Source: Amblyornis subalaris (lineage: Eukaryota; Chordata; Aves; Passeriformes; Ptilonorhynchidae). Taken from it: DNA of 64,000 nt. Shown here one piece after another: positions 13,501-25,300 of the stretch (positions are counted from its first letter, which is position 1; every line of letters starts with the position of its first letter). Where the stretch lies: contig JACAXG010000012.1 of the NCBI GenBank assembly GCA_018881555.1, forward strand, positions 10,115,480 to 10,179,479, in the 5' to 3' direction. The translations under genes were made by a program, and so were the position numbers. A model generated the notes under the pieces. The model saw only the letters and a list, made by a program, of their open reading frames with translations. It did no database searches and had not been told where the DNA came from.

Positions 13501-14923
13501 AGATGCACATCATGTTCTTGCCTGAAGTCAGTCAGTGGCTTCTGGCAAGCCAAATGTCTCCAGGGCAAACAAAAACCAGCAGGGAAATTGTGCTGACAGA
13601 AAAAGTTGTTTCTTGAGCAGAAAGTCTCCTTTCCCCCCCATCTCCCATGGCACTGTATGCCNCGTGGAATCCTCTCTTCAGGGGCTGGAGAATTAAAAAC
13701 TCAGAATGCTCAGAATTAAAAACTAAAATGTGAAAAACTTGATTTTATGCAAGTGNAGCTATCTTAAGACCACCTGCCACATTCAATCAACTGCTGACAA
13801 GCCCGAGACATGGGAGTGGACATGTCTGGTCTCTTATCTCTAAACCCCTACAATTAAACCAGTCACACAGTAGAGCCTCCATCACACACAGACCCCCAAA
13901 CAAGCCAATACTACTGCTGCTGTTGCAAAACAGACTGCTCTGAGCATTTGGATCTTTTCCCAACTCCAAAGCAGCTGGCACTGCAGTCTGGGGATCACGT
14001 TGCCTCTGTCGGCATCAAGGGCTTGTCATTAGCTGTTTGTGCACCAGAGGGGACAGGGTAATCTTCACAGGAGGTAAGGAAAAAACAAAGGGCCACGTGG
14101 GTGGGGGAGAACCTCTCATCTCCAGCTCAGCCCTCTCAATGCAGGCTGACATAATGTGGCAAAAAGAAGATGAGAAAAAATTCTATTGTCAGGGGAACAG
14201 TCACAAACTGACAGCCCCCAGAAATGCATTGTGCTTTCTGATACAGCAGAGCCCGCAATTTTGTAAGGAACAATTAGAACAATGCATAACACCCAGTGGA
14301 ACAAAGAATTGCTGACAAAAGCTATTTCACCTATATATGTCAATATTTTCTAACCCATACCTACAGAAGTCTCTGTAAACTCCCGTCAGAATGAAATATG
14401 CCACAAACAAGAACTAACATTTTTAAACAATGTTACTGAAATTAAATACCATACATCAAGTGGATAAATAACTATTTAAGAAGTCTGCAAGTAAAATCTG
14501 TTGGGTAAAGGCGGAGGCCATGCCTCATTTTTGTAGCTAAAAGAAACTATTGTTCTTTTTTCAATGGCTGCATTCCATTCTTAACACGTGTGAGACCTGA
14601 AGAAGAAATGATCCTGAAAGCCTTTAAAAATAAAATCGAGCTAATATTTGTACTTTTCCTCTAAGCCGAGCTCTCCTCTGCCAGCACTAGTGTAAGTATT
14701 TAATTGCAGGCTCATGCATTAATCAAAATCACTGAGAGCATAGAGGAGAAAGCAACAAGTATCTGCAAGGACCACAAAGGTCAAACTAACAAAAATCTAA
14801 GTAGTTAGGCTATGTTTCAAATGCACCTTTAAACACTGGCAACATGAATACACAATTAAAAAAAAGAGTAACTGTATGAAAAGCCAAGAGAAGATGTAGA
14901 AGTTATTTATAGCATTACAACAG

Positions 14924-14944
14924 TTTTTTTGGTTTTTTTTTTTT
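14924..14944. repeat. T7-GG-T12 tract
   Basis: Seven T residues, two G residues and twelve T residues in a row form low-complexity sequence. No mobile element is recognised on either side that would explain it as a tail. Confidence 0.75.
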
Positions 14945-15073
14945 AAAGACAGAAGCAGCACTGGATGAATAGTCTATGCTTACAAATCCCTACCAAGTCT
15001 GCTATAGCAATGCATTCAGCACTCATATGCTGACTTGCATTTTCTCCTTCAAACTTTATCATTTTGCCTTCAG

Positions 15074-15114
15074 GGCATTTCAATTCAAACACTGTTGAGA
15101 AAACCACTACCCAG
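15074..15114 (+). other. Candidate 41-nt micro-exon (plus strand), unproven
   Basis: A pyrimidine-rich acceptor ending CATTTTGCCTTCAG precedes 15074 and a near-consensus donor CAG|GTAAGC follows 15114. The 41 bases in between are open in at least one frame but the length is not a multiple of three. No peptide is recognised. Signal pairs of this strength occur by chance in introns, so this is only a site to test against transcripts. Confidence 0.1.
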
Positions 15115-15829
15115 GTAAGCATCCTTCCCTGTGTTTTATATAATACATGCTCAAAGGACAGCAAAATCAGCTCCTGAGCAGGAATAGCCAAGTACTTTGA
15201 CATGCTTGGAGAACCCNAGCAAGGGCCATGATTTGGTGCTTATAGCGGAATTTCAGGTATCACTGTTGCATTAACCTGTGCTTTGCTAGTTTAGAGGCTC
15301 TCACTGAGTGAATCTGCAGGGAATGTCTAAACTAAGAGAGACTCAAGTCACTAAGATAGTTCACATGGTACAGGGCTAAATTCATGCTGTCACTCTGAAC
15401 TATGCTTTATCATGGTACGCAGGTCTCTATGATGGGCTTCCCACAAAGGTCACAGCCAGCTGGAACACAGGAAGAGAAGGCAACTGTCAGAAATGGGAGC
15501 AAAGTGATGATCTGGGGTAAAGTGGAAATAAGGGAAGGAGAAGATCCCAAAATACTTCTCAGAGACCTTGTTCCTCAGAGCATTCTGTTCTGGGATTCAT
15601 CTAAATGGAGCCAACAGACACTTCTCTGCACCCACAGCTTTGATAAGCTCTTACAGTCTGGTAGCTTCAATAAAGCAGAAACAAAGAGTGAGTTTGCCTT
15701 TATTATGGCACTATGTGGACCACCATAAATAACTGCTTAGAAAGAATAACTAGACAAACACTTCAAACCCTGTTTGTCAAATAAACTGGACAGAATACAT
15801 TTGGTGATCATATCAGCCTTGCTATTGTA

Positions 15830-15835
15830 TTTATT
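15830..15835 (-). promoter_or_regulatory. AATAAA, possible polyadenylation signal (minus)
   Basis: The hexamer AATAAA reads on the minus strand 47 bases downstream of the TAA that would end the candidate terminal exon at 15882-15937. On its own the hexamer is very common in AT-rich DNA. It has meaning only if that exon is real. Confidence 0.15.
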
Positions 15836-15881
15836 AATTTGCTTCTAAATCCAGCAAGCAATAGCACCGACAGCATGTCTC

Positions 15882-15937
15882 TTAGTCATTCATGACGTCT
15901 AACTCTTCTTTTGATTCCTCATCCCCCAGGGGACCCA
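15882..15937 (-). other. Candidate terminal coding exon (minus strand), unproven
   Basis: On the minus strand a long pyrimidine tract ending CCTATTCTTTTTAG is followed by 56 bases that run open to TAA at 15884-15882. In the open frame they would encode an acidic C-terminus, GPLGDEESKEELDVMND, entered one base into a codon (phase 1). An AATAAA lies 47 bases beyond the stop. The acceptor is among the best I saw on this strand, and an acidic tail is a plausible protein end. I cannot assign it to any protein, and the segment is too short for composition to mean much. RNA evidence would decide it. Confidence 0.2.
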
Positions 15938-17066
15938 CTAAAAAGAATAGGGCATTAGAGAGAGGAAGGCTTGCTAACCCTACCAAATCCAGGGAATGCA
16001 GCCCAGCCATCAGGACTTGATCTGTGGGCGACAGCAGCAGCATGCCCCAGCATGGGTTTTGGGGGCATCTCAGGCCTGGCACAGAGAGGAAGAGACACCT
16101 CCACTCAACACCCCAAATACTCCAGTCACCACAAGGCAATGCCGGGCGCTGTGGGGACAGCAACCACAGAAGAACTTGAACCCATTGGTAATTTAAGCCC
16201 TGTTCAGGATTTACNATCTATTAACAGCAACAGCATACCTTGTACAAACTTCCACAAATATAGCTACCTGGATGTAGTTGCTTAGCTGTTTAAAATTATG
16301 TGAAAATATGAAAAAAACAACTTTTCAACAATCAGGTGTGCACAGCTGGGAGTTTATGGGGAATATTCTATGAACAAGACAGTTGTAACCATACATAAAG
16401 CTTCTCAAAATTGAATGAGCCCTTTGCATACTAGGCAGCACCACAGTAGTATTGCACTTGATCATTAAATTAATTCAGTACACATAGGTTTTAAATATTC
16501 TTATAAGCGTCTGAAAACCACATTTATAACTTAAGTCTTTTCAGAAGTTCAAGAAAGCTAAAATTAAGCACCATCACTTTCTAGCAGAAACTCCCCTACC
16601 ACTTCGGAGTTGTCCTGGGAGGGGAGAGTAAAAAAAAGTATTTTACCTAAAATCTAATCCAGTATCGTCTAATTTTAGGAGTAGACATACCCTTGGAAAT
16701 ATGAAGGACTATTATGAATAAGGTAACATCCCACCTTTTGCCCAAGCAGCCTACAGAAATTCTCCTTTCCAAAGGAAAAACACAAGCCAAGTCATCTATT
16801 ACCCTGTATTTCTGAGGTCTCATCTCTGATGGATCTAAGCACTACCTCCTTTCTTTCTGTAGGCTTGATTTTTCACTCCTTCATGTCTTAGGACGAAAAC
16901 AGCATCCCAGAGTGATTGTTGCCAGTCAGTGGCATTATTTCTTGTGACTATCTCCTGTTGTTCCTAAGTCTCTTGGAAAGCAGGAGAGCGAGCTCTTCCC
17001 TCTCATCGCTTTTCTGTAATACTGCCTGGGTATAGATCCCTAAGAATAAAAGGGTTCAGAAGTGAC

Positions 17067-17142
17067 CAGACAAGTTCATGGAAGAAGTATCTATCAAAAG
17101 GTATCAGACAAGTTCATGGAAGAAGTATCTATCAAAAGGTAT
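17067..17142. repeat. Perfect 38-bp tandem duplication
   Basis: The 38 bases at 17067-17104, starting CAGACAAGTTCATGG, are repeated without a mismatch at 17105-17142. Perfect identity points to a recent duplication, or to an assembly artefact. It shifts any reading frame because 38 is not a multiple of three. Confidence 0.95.
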
Positions 17143-20100
17143 CAAACATCATGGGGAAGACAGTGTTTAGTTTGGAGAACCACAATGCTGCAAGAAGACA
17201 GAAACTTGTTCTCAAACTTTTTTAACCTGGAAAGTTGCTGCTCTTCCCCACTCCCACAATCTTCTGGGTAGTGCATGGTTCACACTGGTTAAGTTGCCAC
17301 ATAAGAGAATTGTGCCATCAGCAAAACAGACCTGCTCTAGCACCTTTTTTAAGCTATGTGACAAATGTGCGGTGTCTAGGATTTTCTACAATAGTCAAAA
17401 GCAGTATTAAATAGGAGGGTGCAAGGTGGGTTCCTTTTCATACCAGTGTTTACGTTAGAGAAAACACACTTTGAGTAACTTATTTGAACATGGAAGGTAC
17501 AACTTGATTTAAAGCCTCAGTGTTGTTAACTTTTTTTTTATTGGCATACCCTAACATTTGAAAATGTGCCAGAGCAAATTGCAATAGAAACTATCAAATG
17601 CTTTCTCAAACCTACGCAGTTAAGAAAAAATTGTTTCATTGCCATGCATTACTCTCTTTCATGCTAATTTTGGGGGTGAAAAACTGGTTAACACATCATC
17701 ATCTATGCTGAAAGCTGCCCAACTGGATTTTCTCTAAGAGAGCAGGGAGCACCTGGAGGACAAGCTGCAATGTCAGGGGCCTGGCGCTCCTGGGGTGCAG
17801 CAGTGCAGCTCCTCTGCACAACTTCAACAACACAACTGCAGCTCTCACCTGGGTTCAGCTGCACTTCTTCCCACTTTGAAGCACCTACTCCATCACTGTG
17901 CTATTTGCTTAGAGTTGCAACTGGGCTAAAAAAATTATTAAGCCTCTTCTTACAAAGCTGAGATTTCTCCAAGACAGGATTTAATTTTAACGATGGCATT
18001 AACAAAGTAACATCCACCCATAGCACCGCCTTGGGTGAAAAGGGACATTTGTTTGCTGCGTTTACTCACTGTCAGCTGAGTGAGTTTTCAGCCATAGTAA
18101 CTATTTATTTAGCACCAATCCTTTATGTGACTGAAGTCACTCACATTTCTTATTGAAACAATAACTTTGTATTTCATATGCATCTTGTGGAAGGAATCAT
18201 CTGACCACACCGGAAGCTTTAATGCTTGGAACAGCTTTACTACCCCCACACAGCTTTTCTCAAGGCACAACCAAAGAAACCATCTCTGTAAGCCATCCCA
18301 GAGGCATAAATTTCAGGCACTCAAATCGTTTTAATGGCTCATCAATGGTAATGAGCATCTTTATTACATTTTCAGCAGTAAGTAACTGAAGAAATGGCTT
18401 GCAGTTAACTAATTATATGTTCACCTAGAAAGTAACATTTGCGTTTCTTTTAATAATACATCACTATTCATTTCCCAGTAGCCTGGTAACAATAGCCTGA
18501 ATATTACACTTTTTTAAAGTTCTTCCCATCATAAGAGACAAGCTGCCTGTATAAAAAAAAATATCTGGTAACTTCTCTCTTCTAATGGGACTCACAGGAA
18601 ATCATACATATCCCTGGAAGCTCCTACAACAACTATTTTATTGCTTCAGAAAGAGAAAAAAATCACTCATGAAGTTAAACAGCTATCATTTCTGCTTGGC
18701 ATTTTCAAAACAATAAATAAATGAGGTAACTGCTCATGCCTTCAGGCCATTGAGTTCTGACTTGATATCACTAATTAAAACAGACCTACATTATAAGAAA
18801 CATCTCAGCAACAAGCATAGTTTGAATTATTCAAATCCAAACTATGGACTGACAAATTCCCTTTATTAAAGAAAAAGTGCTAATAAATTATCCCTTCCAA
18901 TCTGGCACTGCAAGCAAATGATTTTTTGGGATTTTTAATGCTAACAGCCTCAGCTGAAGGATGGGAAGGGCTAATCCTCAAGCAAATGTTGGAGTTATCT
19001 TGGGTGCTTCGAAGAGCTCCACAGCATTTAGTGACATTTAGCCACAGTGAAAGCCCTGACAGAGTGCAATGTACTGGGATCCTGCAAATGGAATGGCGAA
19101 CTTGTTCTCAGTTGGGGGATCTGGAACCTCAAATGGAAATATCTGGACCATGGTTCCTCCTATACAAATGCAGAATGGTGGGTGGGCTACACCCCATGTG
19201 GCCTCCTTCAAATCTCTTGTGTTGGCAGCAATCCCCAGGCCAGCAGATTCCCTCAGCATATGCATAATTTTAAAACACACTATAACAACATTTAAACTAT
19301 GGAAATGCTTAGTTTATTGGATCAAGGCATGAGTATCTATGCCTGTGCCTCTACACAGATGAAATATTTTCTGTGGGACTTGCTTTAGGCAAAATTCCTA
19401 AGGTTTTGCATTGAAGTGGTTTTTTTCTGCACTGTCCAAAAACAGTAAAAGCAACTGTGAAATAGAGTACATAAACCATTTCTTCCTCCTTCCCTTCAAT
19501 CACCTTGTAAATCCAAAAAAGGCCTGAACACAGTCTGTTCCAACAGGCACAAGTTTAGCTTTTTTCCATCATAAATGTTTGTTTAGGCAGTCAATCCCAA
19601 TTTGGTATAATTTTGATGTGATACAATCCTGTTCACTTCTGGTCTCTGCCAACATTATCTTCCTTTTCTATTCTGCTTCCACTAAACAAAGCGTTTAAAT
19701 GAAAAGCACACTAATTTTTTTATGTTCTAAAATACACGCATCTGTTATAAATACCTAACCTTTCTAGAACACACACCCTCAAAGCACACACTTCACCATC
19801 CCTAGATTTCCCCTTGGCACTAGGCAGCAAACCAAATTGAACAAAGCTGATCCTAACATGGGAAGCTACAGCAAACAAAAATGTTCAAGTTCTTGAGTTT
19901 ATTCTTGGAAGTTTCATCAGTATGAACTTTTTACACCCCCTAAACAAGTTAGAGATTGCCAAATAGCAACATATACTCAAAGTCTCAATAGAGTCTTTCA
20001 GGGTGAAACAACATCCTGAGGTCATCTAACTGCTCCATTTTTGAGGTATGTGAGGAAAATGTATGAACAAACAACAGGAGTACCTCCTGTACAGCACACA

Positions 20101-22352
20101 TACACTACTTGTCTTAAAAATAAAAAAGCAGAGAGGGGGGAAAAAACCCAACCCAGCTCAAAACAACAGTAACTATCTTTTAACCTGAGCCATTAATNAT
20201 TCATCATTTATCAGCATAAGTGATATGCAGCTCTGCAAGGTCCTAGTTGTTGACTCTCTATGTACATAACCATTACTGCAACTGTTATTTCAAAATAAGA
20301 ACACTGAAGAAGTGGTTAATCTGGAGGGCAGAAAAACAAGCAAATTGCAGAAAAGGCCAGCTGAGTTCTCCTCTATGCATAAAAGACAAGTAATACTCCA
20401 GTGAACTTTATGGACTACTGGATCTACATGTCATGTCACAGCCTAGAGTTTTGTTGGTTTATAAACCATGAGGACCTAATCCAGCCTAATTCAGAAGTGT
20501 TGGCTCTCTTGTGAATCACTAGATGCTGGCAGCAAATGCCACATTTCGCCAGTATTTCCACAAGTACACTGAGACATGTAAGACTTACAGCAGCTCCATC
20601 CCAACATTTTCAAGGTGCCCTTCCCTTCACTATACTCATCGCAGACACAGAACATTCACAGGTTACCTACAGGTTTGTTCCCCACCAAACATCCTCCAGA
20701 TCCAAACCACAGTCAACTGTCCTCAGCAGCTAATGGCTTTTAAAACAATGCAGAGTTCTCAGGGCAGCCCCATTTTTATGATCTGAAGAGGGGGCATTTT
20801 AGGTCATGACAATCACCGAGAAGCCTTTCAAAGAGGGTGGGTCTTGAGACACTATCATTTTAAAGATCCCGTTCACACTGTCCCCAGATTGATCCCAAAA
20901 CCGCTGTCACCCTAATAACCGTTTTCAGTGGTAACACTACTTCGTCTGTATAGGCCAGGTTTCCATAAGAGCAGAACAACTAGCATCTCCTTCACAACCT
21001 CAGCAAAGGGACAGATGATTGATCAAAGTCAGTAACTCTGCCCCTTCCTCCCACAGCCAATTATCCAGGCAAGTCCAGGTAAGTGGTAGATTGCATTACA
21101 TTTAGTTGCACTGGTAAAAATACAGTGTAAGGTCTCATTTCTATATAAATCTGACAGCAGGTACATGCAGAATCTCAGGCTGTGCAGCTGAATACCTACT
21201 ATGAGTGTTCAGATTCATACAGTGCTTTTCTCTGCTTTTCAAAAACACCTTTTTTTTTCCCCCATTTCCCTTTATTCTTCATAGATGACAACAGTGCAGG
21301 GGCTGTGGCAGACAGACAGGTGTTGCAGCTTGCTCCAAAAATGGAAAGGCTTTGATTCAATCTCATCTTGTAGAGTAACTTAGCCAAGAGTCACTGCTTT
21401 TGGTAGAAAAACACACTCCAGGCTCTGCTTTCATCAGCTCCATTCCAGCTGTCTTAAAAGGCATTTTTCAATCACGCAAGCAGCTCATTGTCTTGACCTC
21501 GACTGCAGGCAAGAGACAACTTCTCTGAGCTTCATATATCCTTCTGCAGACCAGAGCAGGGATGTGGATTACGGGAGGCTCCATGTGAGGCCTGCACAGT
21601 GCTACCAGACTAAAGATTCCTGCACTGGTTTAGTTTCTCTATACAATCAGATAAAAAGTCAGAGCCTTGTGTACCATAAACCACAGGTTATCTGAGGACG
21701 GTGGAGGAGATCTCACTTCCTGTTTCTCCTACTCAAGCTGCAGGTGCCTTTGCCATGTGAGTTAGGGACTATGCCAGTCCCTGGAAGGAGGTATGATGTG
21801 GCTGTAACCCAGCTCGATGAAAGGCAGGCAGACTCTGGAGACCACTGGCTGCTGACTGTGTGGGTGCAGGAAGAGCCCTGAGGGATCCCCCAGGTGCGGC
21901 ACCCAGAGCCCTTGGCTGTATCCTAGGTAAACACCACTGCAGCCAACACAGTCTTCTGAGTTGGCAGAAAAGCTTGTTTGCTCTGGAGTTGGATTTCTTA
22001 ATTTCTTTGTTTTGTTAGGAAGCAAATAAAACCTTACCAGTGGCAAACTTTATGCAAAATAGAGAAAACCTCTTGGACTGCCTCAAGACTCACAGTCTCC
22101 ACAGCAGAAAGACTTTTAATATCAAGATTACTTACACTACTAATTTAAATCAAGATATACTGCAACATAAAACTTAAAAACCCCCAGATTTAAATCACTG
22201 TGCTATTTTATCAAGTCTGCTTCGTTCTTTAATTACTTTCCTAAAGAAAAGCCCATTTGATCTATGAAAGCACAGCTCAGTTCAGTAATGAAATGGCAAC
22301 TCTGTACATTCAATCTAACCCTGTCCATTTTCCAGCTCGTAAAGAAACAGTA
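17143..22352. other. Unique non-coding sequence
   Basis: No supported gene. At 18926-19332 the sequence is poor in stops in four frames at once, which is described as a finding. A possible 22-nt plus-strand micro-exon lies at 21057-21078. The remainder is AT-rich with short interrupted frames. Confidence 0.5.
21057..21078 (+). other. Candidate 22-nt micro-exon (plus strand), unproven
   Basis: The acceptor CTCTGCCCCTTCCTCCCACAG directly before 21057 and the donor CCAG|GTAAGT directly after 21078 are both close to perfect vertebrate consensus. They enclose only 22 bases. Exons this small exist, mostly in neuronal genes, but the length would shift the frame. The pair could equally be a chance match or a non-productive decoy. 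Confidence 0.12.
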
Positions 22353-22395
22353 GCAAAATCACAAACAGCAGCAAAATCACAAACAGCAGCAAAAC
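22353..22395. repeat. 18-bp tandem repeat, about 2.4 copies
   Basis: Units GCAAAATCACAAACAGCA at 22353-22370 and 22371-22388 are identical and are followed by a partial third copy. The motif is A-rich. The period is a multiple of three, so a plus-strand frame across it reads a repeated AKSQTA peptide, but nothing else about that frame looks coding. Confidence 0.85.
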
Positions 22396-25300
22396 TTCAA
22401 AAAGTTATAACAACACCACGTAATATTTTCTATTGTATCATGAGTCATATCTTCATGCAGAAGAATAAAACGAAAGTCGAAGTCTAATCTCCTGCATTTC
22501 CCAGTTTCCACTTCTTTGGGCTTTTTAATCCTCATCTTCTCCAGGTGATTCTTCTCAATATTTGGTATTTTATCACGCTCCCCTAGTCTAATTCTAAGCT
22601 AAACCATTTTAGCTGCTATCTAGCAGCTGGTATTCCCTGAGCTTTGCATCTTGTTTGTTGCCTTCATGACTGTTCTCACTCTTCCTTCATGCAGGCCCTG
22701 CTCCTGAGCTCTGACTTCTTCAGGCAATGCCCTGCAGAGCCAGGCCTAAAGAGCTTCATCACTACCAATGGCCAGAACAACCTGCTCACACATACCCAAC
22801 AGCAATGCTGCACTCCCTTCCTTGCTATTACTCTCAAAGGGGTGTAGATTTACAGCCTTCCACAGTCTACACTTGGCCAAACTTAATCTCTACTTGCTTC
22901 ATTCTTCAGGCTCCCCAGCAGCACTTTAATTATTTATTGCTTTCTTATCTAAATGCCTTCCAGTTAGTCTATGTCATTCTGACACTGAAAAGGCACAGAA
23001 ATAAAACAGCATTTAAATGCAGATACCGCAGCTCTATAAAGCAGGTCTGTAAGTTAGAAGCAGACTCTCCTTTAACTTTGATCTAAGTCTCTTTCAGCAC
23101 CATTGCTTGTCACATGTCTTGCCCCATGGAAACAACCGCTTTGGCTTTCTTCTGCTAAATACAGAACCGCACAATACACCTGATTACATACAAGGTTGAA
23201 TTTCATGTTTCTTATTCATATTCCTCATGTCTCAGGCTGTCATACTTTGCTATTTTCTCCATCTTTAAATGCACTTGCAATTCCTGTCAATATGCTATGA
23301 TCCGCAAGTTGTCTTGTTTCTGATGCACCAGTCTGGAAGCCCGGATGTCTCCATGCTTGCCTGAGACTGTGGGAAACCTCAGCCAGACTGAGGAATTGAA
23401 GAAGGTACACAACAGCTTCCTCCCATTCTCGATGTCTCTATTTCTGTCCAGCACAGACCGAGTACCACGTTTGAAGGCTGACAGTTCTCTTGTTATCCCC
23501 ACTAACAGGTGACCCCCCCACTCCAGACTGACTGACTTTTGCAGAAGTCCTGTACAACAGCAACACGTCCTCAGTGGAGTCTGTATGATTTACCAAGGGA
23601 CGGTAGCATTCCAACAATTGGGATTCCTCTGCTCTCACCATGAGGCTCTTGNATTACTACAGAGAGCTCCGCACAAGTGCAAGCAGATGAATTCTTCACA
23701 ACACCATTACCCAGAAATCAAGTCCCCCACAGTCATTTTGCTGTGCTTTCCCAGACTTCCTCATTTACCAATGTTGAGAATCTCAGCCCACACCACCAGC
23801 ACCCGTCACTCTGTAGCTCTGCCAGTGCAAGTGAGCACCAGGGAAGAAGAATGCCTGGGATTCATCACTGCTCAGCACATAGCCATGTTTGCTCAGACCT
23901 TCAAGGAGAGAGCCCACATCTACTCCGGGCAAAGGCACAGGACACAGAGGTCTCCGCTGCCCGTGTTCAGCATCTCTTGCTGAACACTATCTTGTGTCTG
24001 CCACCATCACTATTCCTCACTTCTTTCAGCAAGGCCACAAATCCCAACCGAACTCTTGCATGCTCTAAATAATTAGCAATCCATGTGTCACACAATATAA
24101 CCTGCATTACTTTCCCTCCCTCTTTCCTACAGTCACTCCTTACTGCAGTAGCCGAGTATCTTCTTGTAAAAATCAATGCAGGAAAGTCCCTAATGCATTA
24201 GTGGAAGCCTCTGGCACTTCTATTTTTGGCAATAATTACTTACCAATGTAGGATGCAAAACATTTATGTTTGAATAATAGCAGTTTCTCACGTCTCAGCT
24301 ACATTTTATGTATTCATTTTTTTTGATTCTCATCTCCACAACACACTTTTTTAATAAACTTGATGGCAATTCTATGATTTTAATTTCAGTTGGAATATAG
24401 CCAAACCACTAAATCTACTCTGGAGACTTACTGATTTATGGTCATCTTTTAATAAGTTATATTTGTTTTATTGAAGCACCTCTGGGTGCTATTGCAGCAG
24501 AGCTATTTGCAATCACAAATGAACAATGAGGCAGATCTTCTAAGAAAAAGAAATCCAGAGGGCTGCAGAAAATACACACAAGAGATANAGCTTCGCCTAC
24601 ATGATTGCATATAATTCAGTGAAATGCCAAATTGCTACATGCTGTGTTTAAACCAGACTACAACAGCCTTTAGGAAGAAATGTGGGTTTTCGATTGCTTC
24701 TGTAGGCAAACCTGGACAAACCTGTGTCAGAGATGCATTATTCAGAAGATGTATAACAGAATTATAATACGTTAATCTTTTAACCCCTTAAGATATTTTT
24801 AAACAAAAAAGGGATTTAATACAGCCTGTGAAATTAATTCAGCAGTGCCAGGAAAGGAGACAGACTTCCAAAAAAACAAAGGGTTTCTACACTAACAAAG
24901 AGATGGTAGGTACAGAATTTGTATAAAATATGCCACAAGTGCTGGCCACACTACATTTGCAACTGCCTTGCAACAATTCAGAGAAGGCTGTTAGACCTCT
25001 GTCAAAATCGGCTCCTTCCCATCCTAGCGTCTTCTGTCAAACCACAAGGAGAAAATAATAAAGAGGACATAAAAGCAGAAAAAATTAGCAAATAAAAAAC
25101 ACACCATGGATTGATTTGGTCTATTGTGTCCTCCAGGGTTTTGGTCTCGCCGCCTTTTTCTCATGATTAATTTTTCTGCAGACGTTATTGCATATTATGG
25201 TACAATGGGGATTTTAGAATCAAAGACAAACTGTTGTTATAACCAAGTAAACACTGAATGGGATAATACAATACCTTCCACTGTATTTCAAAACTGCAAA

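Larger units (their letters stand above)
9691..17066. other. Unique non-coding sequence
   Basis: No supported gene. A GC-rich patch at about 10050-10270 underlies the longest chance reading frame of the window (157 codons, plus strand, 10123-10596), which matches no family I know. T runs occur at 10510-10521, 12019-12028 and 14933-14944. A possible minus-strand terminal exon at 15882-15937 and a possible plus-strand micro-exon at 15074-15114 are described separately. Confidence 0.5.

Noticed and set aside
22257..22487. Open frame with repeated AKSQTA peptide
   Set aside because: The repeat is explained by the 18-bp tandem DNA repeat. The flanking residues show no family and there is no gene context.
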